DNA of 11,135 nucleotides from assembly GCA_944354085.1 (NCBI GenBank), contig CALVPW010000061.1:1-11135 (forward strand), given 5' to 3'. Shown piece by piece: positions 6,432 to 11,135 of the stretch; positions within the stretch are counted from its first letter, which is position 1; the number at the start of each line of letters is the position of its first letter. Under the pieces are notes generated by a model, which saw nothing but the letters and a program-made list of their open reading frames with translations, had not been told where the DNA came from and ran no database searches. The stretch comes from an uncultured Clostridia bacterium. Lineage in GTDB: Bacteria > Bacillota > Clostridia > Christensenellales > Borkfalkiaceae. The position numbers and the translations under genes were made by a program.

Positions 6432-7975
6432 AAGTGCGTGCATGGCATGCGCTGCTCGCCGCGCTGCCCGTGGCGGCGGGCGGCGTCCTCGGCGCGGGGA
6501 CGCTGCGCGCCGCGGCGTACGGCGAGCGGGACGGCGTGAACGGATCGGATATCGTTGCGGACGACGCGGCGGACGCCGCTTGCGTCATCCTCGAACGGGA
6601 GACGCTCACCTTTTATATCGACGATCTTCCCGCATCCGCAGACGCGGCAAAGGAGAGCACTTCGCGCGTGAGCGCCGAATATACGCTGTACAATCCCACG
6701 GCGGAGGACTTGTCGCTCAGGCTGTATCTGCCCGTCGGATCTTCGCCCGCCTATCTCGACGGCGTCTCTTCCGCGCGCTATACGGTGACGGCGGAAGGGG
6801 AGAGCCTCAGACTGACGGCGCGCCATACCTATCAGGAGCGCAACTATTTCGGCGCGGCGTTCGACCTTGACGGCGAGCGCCCGCGCGATGAGCGCAGGCA
6901 GGATACCTTCTTCGGCGAAGAGGTATCCGTCACGATATATACCTATACGGTGAGCGTGCCCGCGGGCGGCGGGGATACGCGCACCTTCATCTTCCGCTAC
7001 GATGCCAACCCGCGCCGCACGCAGATCTTCAGCGCCGAAAACGGCGCCTTGGGCGTGAGCAACGGTTCGGGCGAACTGTATATGAACGTGGCGTCGGGAA
7101 AGACGCAGCAGGTCGTCGTCTATGCCGTCGGCGACGTGCCGGACGGCGTTTCGGCGGACGTATACTCGATGGCGGGCGCGGAGGCGCGTCCCGTGCAGGG
7201 GGCGGAAGTCGCGCTCTCGCGCGAGGAAAGTACGACGTTCGGCGCCCTCGTCGACGGGATGTATGCCGCGCTGCCGCAGACCACGCGCGGCGTGCTGTCG
7301 TCCGTCGATTTTTATAACGCCGCGGTCGCGATGCTCGAAGGCGGCGAGCAGGCGGGGCTGACTTCCCGCGCCGATGCGACCGCCGTATTGGAAAATCTGA
7401 TGCTGTGGTACGAATACGAGCTCACGCTCCCCGCGGGGGCACGCGTGACGCATACGGTCACGGCGCCCCTCTATCCCGACCTTCCCGAAGAGGGCGGAGA
7501 GCGCTGGACGTACCACTATCTGCTCTCTCCGGGGCAGCAGTGGAAGAAATTCGGCGGCATCGAGATCCGCGTCGTCACGTCCTATCATATCGAAAACGGT
7601 TCGCTGGAATTCACCGCGGACGAGGGGGGATTCGTCTATGTCAAGGAGGGGCTCCCGCTCGGAGAGCTCGTCCTCACCGTGACCCCTTCGCAGACGGCGC
7701 CCACCGATCCCGATACGTACGGCGACCAGCCGCCCACGCTCGTGACGGCGCTCATCATCCTCGGCGTGACGGTGGGGATCGCGGCGGTCGTCCTTGCGAT
7801 CGTCGTGCTCGCCCGCCGCCGTGCCAACAAGCGCGCCCGCGCCGAAGAGGAGAAGTGCCGCGGCGGGACGACGGAAGGAAAGGTGGATATCGAGCCCTTC
7901 CCCGAACTCGGCGGCGAAAACGACGAAAAAGACGAGAACGGCAAGAAGGACGAAAACGACGGTCGGTCTGACTGA
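6428..7975 (+). CDS. Exported membrane-anchored protein of unknown function
   Basis: I do not recognise a family for this 515-aa protein. It begins with a signal peptide or N-terminal anchor (about 1-32, hydrophobic core HALLAALPVAAGGVLGAG, cleavage possibly near AAA-YG). A long extracytoplasmic region (about 33-437) follows, rich in alternating polar and hydrophobic stretches that suggest beta structure. A C-terminal transmembrane segment lies at about 438-462, followed by a basic stop-transfer (ARRRANKRARA) and a charged cytoplasmic tail of about 53 residues that becomes rich in Asp, Glu, Lys and Asn. There is no LPxTG or lipobox. The ATG at 6428 has GGGAGGGAAG upstream and overlaps the kinase TGA. 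Its place as third gene of the two-component operon suggests a sensor accessory, a regulated surface protein or an envelope stress component. None of these is demonstrated. Confidence 0.85.
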   Translation: MKVRAWHALLAALPVAAGGVLGAGTLRAAAYGERDGVNGSDIVADDAADAACVILERETLTFYIDDLPASADAAKESTSRVSAEYTLYNPTAEDLSLRLYLPVGSSPAYLDGVSSARYTVTAEGESLRLTARHTYQERNYFGAAFDLDGERPRDERRQDTFFGEEVSVTIYTYTVSVPAGGGDTRTFIFRYDANPRRTQIFSAENGALGVSNGSGELYMNVASGKTQQVVVYAVGDVPDGVSADVYSMAGAEARPVQGAEVALSREESTTFGALVDGMYAALPQTTRGVLSSVDFYNAAVAMLEGGEQAGLTSRADATAVLENLMLWYEYELTLPAGARVTHTVTAPLYPDLPEEGGERWTYHYLLSPGQQWKKFGGIEIRVVTSYHIENGSLEFTADEGGFVYVKEGLPLGELVLTVTPSQTAPTDPDTYGDQPPTLVTALIILGVTVGIAAVVLAIVVLARRRANKRARAEEEKCRGGTTEGKVDIEPFPELGGENDEKDENGKKDENDGRSD

Positions 7976-7986
7976 CGCATCGGGCG

Positions 7987-8007
7987 GGGCGGGGAACTGC
8001 TCCGCCC
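7987..8007 (+). terminator. Likely terminator of the two-component operon
   Basis: GGGCGGGG (7987-7994) pairs with CTCCGCCC (8000-8007), with one G-T pair and the 5-nt loop AACTG, 11 bp after the stop codon at 7975. The T-rich stretch ATTTTATTTG begins only about ten bases later. Termination may be weak or factor-assisted. Confidence 0.55.
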
Positions 8008-8023
8008 TGCGCATACATTTTAT

Positions 8024-8052
8024 TTGACAAATCGGGCAAAATGCGCTATAAT
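8024..8052 (+). promoter_or_regulatory. Consensus promoter of the Fe-S assembly unit
   Basis: TTGACA (8024-8029), a 17-bp spacer and TATAAT (8047-8052) match the housekeeping sigma consensus exactly. The predicted start is near 8059, with a leader of about 29 nt. There is no obvious IscR-like or other operator, which suggests strong constitutive expression. Confidence 0.9.
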
Positions 8053-8087
8053 ACCGTCTCTGAGATCAGGAGAAGACTTTTACGCAT

Positions 8088-8795
8088 ATGCTGGAATTAC
8101 AACACATCAGCTTTGCCGCAGACGACGGCAATAAAGAGATCTTGAACGACGTCTCGCTCACGGTGAAGGAGCGTTTCGTCGCCGTAACGGGACCCAACGG
8201 CAGCGGAAAATCCACGCTCGCCAAGATCATCGCGGGTATTTTGCAGCCCACCGAAGGGAAGATCTTATTCAACGGGGAGGATATCACGCCCCTCTCCGTA
8301 ACGGAGCGTGCGCGGCGGGGCATCTCGTATGCCTTCCAGCAGCCCGTCCGTTTTAAGGGCATCACGGTCAAAGATCTCGTTTCGCTGGCGGCGGGCAGAA
8401 AGATCACCGTCGGCGAGGCGTGCACCTATCTTTCGGAAGTCGGGCTTTGCGCGCGCGACTATATCGACCGCGAGGTCAACGCCTCGCTCTCGGGCGGGGA
8501 ACTCAAACGCATCGAGATCGCGACCGTGCTCGCCCGCGGGACGGCGCTCTCCGTGTTCGACGAGCCGGAAGCGGGCATCGATCTTTGGAGCTTCCAGAAC
8601 CTCATCTCCGTGTTCGAAAAGATGCATCAAAAGACGCAGGGGAGCATCCTCATCATCTCCCATCAGGAGCGCATCCTGAACATTGCCGATAAGATCGTGG
8701 TCATCGCGGGCGGCAGGATCGAAAAGCAGGGCACGCGCGACGAGGTGCTGCCCAACCTGCTCGCGGGGCGGGTGTGCGCCGCGCTGCAAAATTGA
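8088..8795 (+). CDS. sufC: Fe-S cluster assembly ATPase SufC (SmsC-like)
   Basis: This 235-aa soluble ABC ATPase energises Fe-S cluster assembly on its SufB-type scaffold. It has Walker A GPNGSGKST (35-43), a Q-loop at Gln84/85 (YAFQQPVRFKG), the signature LSGGELKRIEIA (134-145), Walker B LSVFDEPEAGID (154-165) with Glu159, and switch His192. FDEPEAGID in place of the usual DEPxSGLD is close to other SufC proteins, and there is no membrane domain in the neighbourhood. The start is MLELQHISF at 8088, in line with known SufC N termini; the AGGAGA site (8068-8073) is unusually far, about 14 nt. The scaffold gene follows 76 bp downstream, with no SufS, SufU, SufA or IscU gene in the window. Confidence 0.93.
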   Translation: MLELQHISFAADDGNKEILNDVSLTVKERFVAVTGPNGSGKSTLAKIIAGILQPTEGKILFNGEDITPLSVTERARRGISYAFQQPVRFKGITVKDLVSLAAGRKITVGEACTYLSEVGLCARDYIDREVNASLSGGELKRIEIATVLARGTALSVFDEPEAGIDLWSFQNLISVFEKMHQKTQGSILIISHQERILNIADKIVVIAGGRIEKQGTRDEVLPNLLAGRVCAALQN

Positions 8796-8871
8796 ACGCG
8801 GGCAGCCGCATGCGCGCGTTTCAGATGTTCCCCGGATCGGGAAAGAATGCGTTGACGGAAGGAAAAATCGT

Positions 8872-9792
8872 ATGGACGAACTCGAAAAAATGCTTCTGAT
8901 GCAGATCGCCGATCTGCACAAGGTGCCGGACGGCGCCTATAACATCCGCAGCAACGGGGCTTCGGAAGGCAGGAAAAGCACGCCGCACATCCGCATCGAA
9001 AACAGGACGGACGGCAAGGCGGGCATCGATATCTTTGTCTCGGGCGAGACGAAGGGGGAGAGCGTGCACATCCCCGTCGTCATCACCAAAACAGACTACC
9101 GCGAGACGGTGTACAACGATTTTTACGTGGAGGACGGCGCCGACGTGCTCATCATCGCAGGCTGCGGCATCCACAACTGCGGACAGGCGGGCACGGAGCA
9201 CAGCGGCGTGCACACCTTTCATCTGGGTAAAAACTGCAAGGTGCGCTATGTCGAAAAGCACTATGCGGACGGCGACGGCAGCGGAGAAAAGGTGATGGAT
9301 CCGCAGACGGTGATGTATCTTGCGGAGGGCGCGCGCATGGAGATGGAGACGACGCAGATCAAAGGCATCGATTCCACCGTGCGCACCACCCGCGCCGTGT
9401 TGGAGGCGGGCGCGGATCTTGTCATCCGCGAAAAGATCTATACGCACGGCAGCCAGCTCGCCAAAACAGATTTTGCGGTGCAGCTCAACGGCGACGGCGC
9501 GGGGGCGGATATCGTCTCGCGCTCGGTCGCGGCGGGGGATTCCAAACAGGAATTCGAACTCAGGATCGACGGAAACGGCAAGTGCCGCGGGCACAGCGAA
9601 TGCGACGCCATCATCATGGATAACGCGCACGTGACCGCCGTCCCCGCCTTAGCGGCGAACAACGTGGACGCCGAACTCATCCACGAGGCTGCGATCGGCA
9701 AGATCGCGGGCGAACAGCTCTTAAAGCTCATGACGCTCGGGCTCACCGAAGGGGAAGCCGAAGAGCAGATCATCAAAGGATTTTTGAGCTGA
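8872..9792 (+). CDS. Short SufB/SufD-family Fe-S scaffold (SmsB-like)
   Basis: At 306 aa this is much shorter than enterobacterial SufB (about 495 aa) or SufD (about 420 aa). It keeps the C-terminal beta-helix scaffold features: Cys244 in HSECDAII, equivalent to the catalytic E. coli SufB Cys405, and His271-Glu272 in LIHEAAIGKIAGEQL, equivalent to His433/Glu434. The C terminus (LGLTEGEAEEQIIKGFLS) is also typical. A CGIHNC pair (Cys98, Cys103) may add ligands. It most likely forms a SufB2C2-type complex with the upstream SufC, as in the minimal two-gene SMS system described in archaea and anaerobic bacteria. The ATG at 8872 has GGAAGGA upstream; an in-frame extension back to 8683 would overlap SufC and is discarded. 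A strong terminator follows at 9819. Confidence 0.9.
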   Translation: MDELEKMLLMQIADLHKVPDGAYNIRSNGASEGRKSTPHIRIENRTDGKAGIDIFVSGETKGESVHIPVVITKTDYRETVYNDFYVEDGADVLIIAGCGIHNCGQAGTEHSGVHTFHLGKNCKVRYVEKHYADGDGSGEKVMDPQTVMYLAEGARMEMETTQIKGIDSTVRTTRAVLEAGADLVIREKIYTHGSQLAKTDFAVQLNGDGAGADIVSRSVAAGDSKQEFELRIDGNGKCRGHSECDAIIMDNAHVTAVPALAANNVDAELIHEAAIGKIAGEQLLKLMTLGLTEGEAEEQIIKGFLS

Positions 9793-9818
9793 CGGCTTGA
9801 AAATAACAAAAAATCGCC

Positions 9819-9847
9819 TGCCCCGCGCGTCTGCGGGGCATTTTTTT
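9819..9847 (+). terminator. Intrinsic terminator of the Fe-S assembly unit
   Basis: TGCCCCGC (9819-9826) and GCGGGGCA (9833-9840) form a perfect 8-bp GC-rich stem with a 6-nt loop, followed directly by seven T residues. It lies 26 bp after the scaffold gene's stop codon. Confidence 0.93.
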
Positions 9848-9931
9848 GCGCTTTTTGCAAGGGCGGCACGTATTTTTCCCCGAATTTTGACCCGCATTTG
9901 AAAAAAGCGCGAAATTTTTTCGGCATGATTA

Positions 9932-9960
9932 TTGACAAGCCCCCTCATAAGGCGTATAAT
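9932..9960 (+). promoter_or_regulatory. Consensus promoter of the phosphoketolase gene
   Basis: TTGACA (9932-9937), a 17-bp spacer and TATAAT (9955-9960) match the housekeeping consensus exactly. The predicted start is near 9967, with a leader of about 24 nt that holds GGAGGAA just before the ATG at 9991. This architecture suggests very high expression. Confidence 0.9.
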
Positions 9961-9990
9961 GTATCTAACAAAAACTGTATGGAGGAACTC

Positions 9991-11135
9991 ATGAGCAACG
10001 AAATCATTCCCGAAAAGAAGCCCTTGACGGATGAGTATCTCAAAAAGATGGATGCGTACTGGCGTGCTGCAAACTATCTCGCCGCCGCGCAGCTCTATAT
10101 GTTGAGAAACCCTCTCCTTCGCGAGCCCCTTACGCGCGATCAGGTGAAAAAGAAGATCGTCGGTCACTGGGGTACCGTGCCCGGGCAGAACTTTATCTAC
10201 GTGCATCTCAACCGCGTCATCAAAAAATTTGACCTCGACCTGATCCTTCTCTCCGGTCCCGGTCACGGCGGTAACTTCTTCGTGGCGAACTCCTATCTCG
10301 AGGGGGCGTACAGCGAAGTGTATCCCAACGTCTCCGAAGACAAAGAGGGCATGACGAGACTGTGCAAGCAGTTCTCCTTCCCCGGCGGTATCTCTTCGCA
10401 CGTCGCGCCCGAAACGCCCGGTTCCATCAACGAGGGCGGCGAGCTCGGCTATTCGCTCGCGCACGCGTTCGGCGCGGTGTTCGATAACCCCGATCTGATC
10501 GCGGCGACCATCGTTGGCGACGGCGAGGCGGAAACGGGTCCTCTTGCGACCGCATGGCACTCCAATAAGTTCCTCAATCCCGTGACGGACGGCGCCGTGC
10601 TGCCCATCATGCACATGAACGGGTTCAAGATCAACAACCCCACGGTGTTCGCGCGTATCTCCAAGGACGAGGTCAAGAGCTTCTTCCACGGCTGCGGCTG
10701 GAAGCCTTACTTTGTCGAAGGCGACGAGCCCATGGCGATGCACAAGAAGATGGCGGAAACGCTCGACAAGTGCATCAAAGAGATCAAAGAGATCCAGAGA
10801 AAAGCACGCGAAGAGGGCGTGACCGAGCGCCCCGTATGGCCTATGATCGTGCTCCGCACGCCCAAGGGCTGGACGGGCCCCAAGGTCGTCGACGGCAAGC
10901 ACATCGAAGGCAGCTACCGTGCGCACCAGGTCCCGATCACGATGGACAAGCCCGAGCATCTCGAACTGCTCAAAGAGTGGCTGCTTTCCTATCGTCCCGA
11001 GGAGCTCTTCACCGAAGATTACAAGCTCAAACCCGAGCTCAAAGCGCTCGCGCCCACGGGCGATCACCGCATCTCCGCAAATCCTCATACCAACGGCGGT
11101 AAACTGTTAAAAGACCTCCGTCTGCCCGACTTCAC
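9991..11135 (+). CDS. xfp: Xylulose-5-phosphate/fructose-6-phosphate phosphoketolase, N-terminal part
   Basis: The first 381 codons are present and the gene runs off the window; the family is about 790-800 aa. The enzyme is thiamine diphosphate-dependent. It splits xylulose 5-phosphate (and often fructose 6-phosphate) with phosphate into acetyl phosphate and an aldose phosphate, in the cytoplasm. Family signatures are YWRAANYLAAAQLYML (23-38), GHWGTVPGQNFIYVHLNR (58-75), LLSGPGHGG (86-94), SHVAPETPGSINEGGELGYS (136-155) and the cofactor/metal motif GDGEAETGPLATAWHSNKF (176-194), then HMNGFKINNPT (208-218). It is a single-gene unit at its start, with its own consensus promoter and the preceding terminator. 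It implies heterofermentative sugar breakdown through acetyl phosphate. No defects are seen in the visible half. Confidence 0.97.
   Translation, partial: MSNEIIPEKKPLTDEYLKKMDAYWRAANYLAAAQLYMLRNPLLREPLTRDQVKKKIVGHWGTVPGQNFIYVHLNRVIKKFDLDLILLSGPGHGGNFFVANSYLEGAYSEVYPNVSEDKEGMTRLCKQFSFPGGISSHVAPETPGSINEGGELGYSLAHAFGAVFDNPDLIAATIVGDGEAETGPLATAWHSNKFLNPVTDGAVLPIMHMNGFKINNPTVFARISKDEVKSFFHGCGWKPYFVEGDEPMAMHKKMAETLDKCIKEIKEIQRKAREEGVTERPVWPMIVLRTPKGWTGPKVVDGKHIEGSYRAHQVPITMDKPEHLELLKEWLLSYRPEELFTEDYKLKPELKALAPTGDHRISANPHTNGGKLLKDLRLPDF

Overview
The window is GC-rich (roughly 60% by eye) and tightly packed, with strong -35/-10 promoters at 17-bp spacing, strong Shine-Dalgarno sites and intrinsic terminators. 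Together with a match to the Bacillus-type LexA box, a short SufC/SufB pair, a phosphoketolase gene and a radical-SAM/DUF4130 pair, this suggests the chromosome of a Bacillota/Clostridia-type anaerobe, possibly an uncultured gut lineage. The taxonomic placement is inference.

Layout. Positions 1-347 hold no gene. They contain two copies of a long palindrome that ends in the 3' part of a tRNA-Ser gene, with a hairpin-rich segment between them. The intact tRNA-Ser(UGA) (348-435, minus) follows, downstream of an aldo-keto reductase of the YghZ type (461-1492, minus) with a clear promoter. A small ferritin-like diiron protein (1622-2119, plus) is divergent from it. The ferritin-like gene converges on, and overlaps by 134 bp, a DUF4130 protein (1986-2819, minus). 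That protein is translationally coupled through an ATGA overlap to a radical SAM/helix-hairpin-helix protein (2816-4060, minus). These two form the widespread but uncharacterised pair associated with DNA repair. Their promoter carries a sequence matching the Bacillus-type LexA box over its -35, and its predicted transcript starts at the ATG.

Divergent from the repair pair is an operon of an OmpR/PhoB-type response regulator (4283-4951), its membrane histidine kinase (4974-6431) and an exported, membrane-anchored protein of unknown function (6428-7975; ATGA overlap with the kinase). The regulator appears to have two promoters. The downstream one is preceded by an 11-bp-period direct repeat that looks like an autoregulatory box.

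A consensus promoter then drives a two-gene Fe-S assembly unit, SufC (8088-8795) and a short SufB-like scaffold (8872-9792), closed by a strong terminator. The window ends in the N-terminal half of a phosphoketolase gene (9991 onward), also behind a consensus promoter.

The most interesting points are the LexA-box-bearing, apparently leaderless radical-SAM/DUF4130 repair operon, the tandem-box promoter of the two-component operon with its unknown exported partner, the reduced SufC/SufB-like unit, and the duplicated tRNA-Ser 3'-end palindromes.
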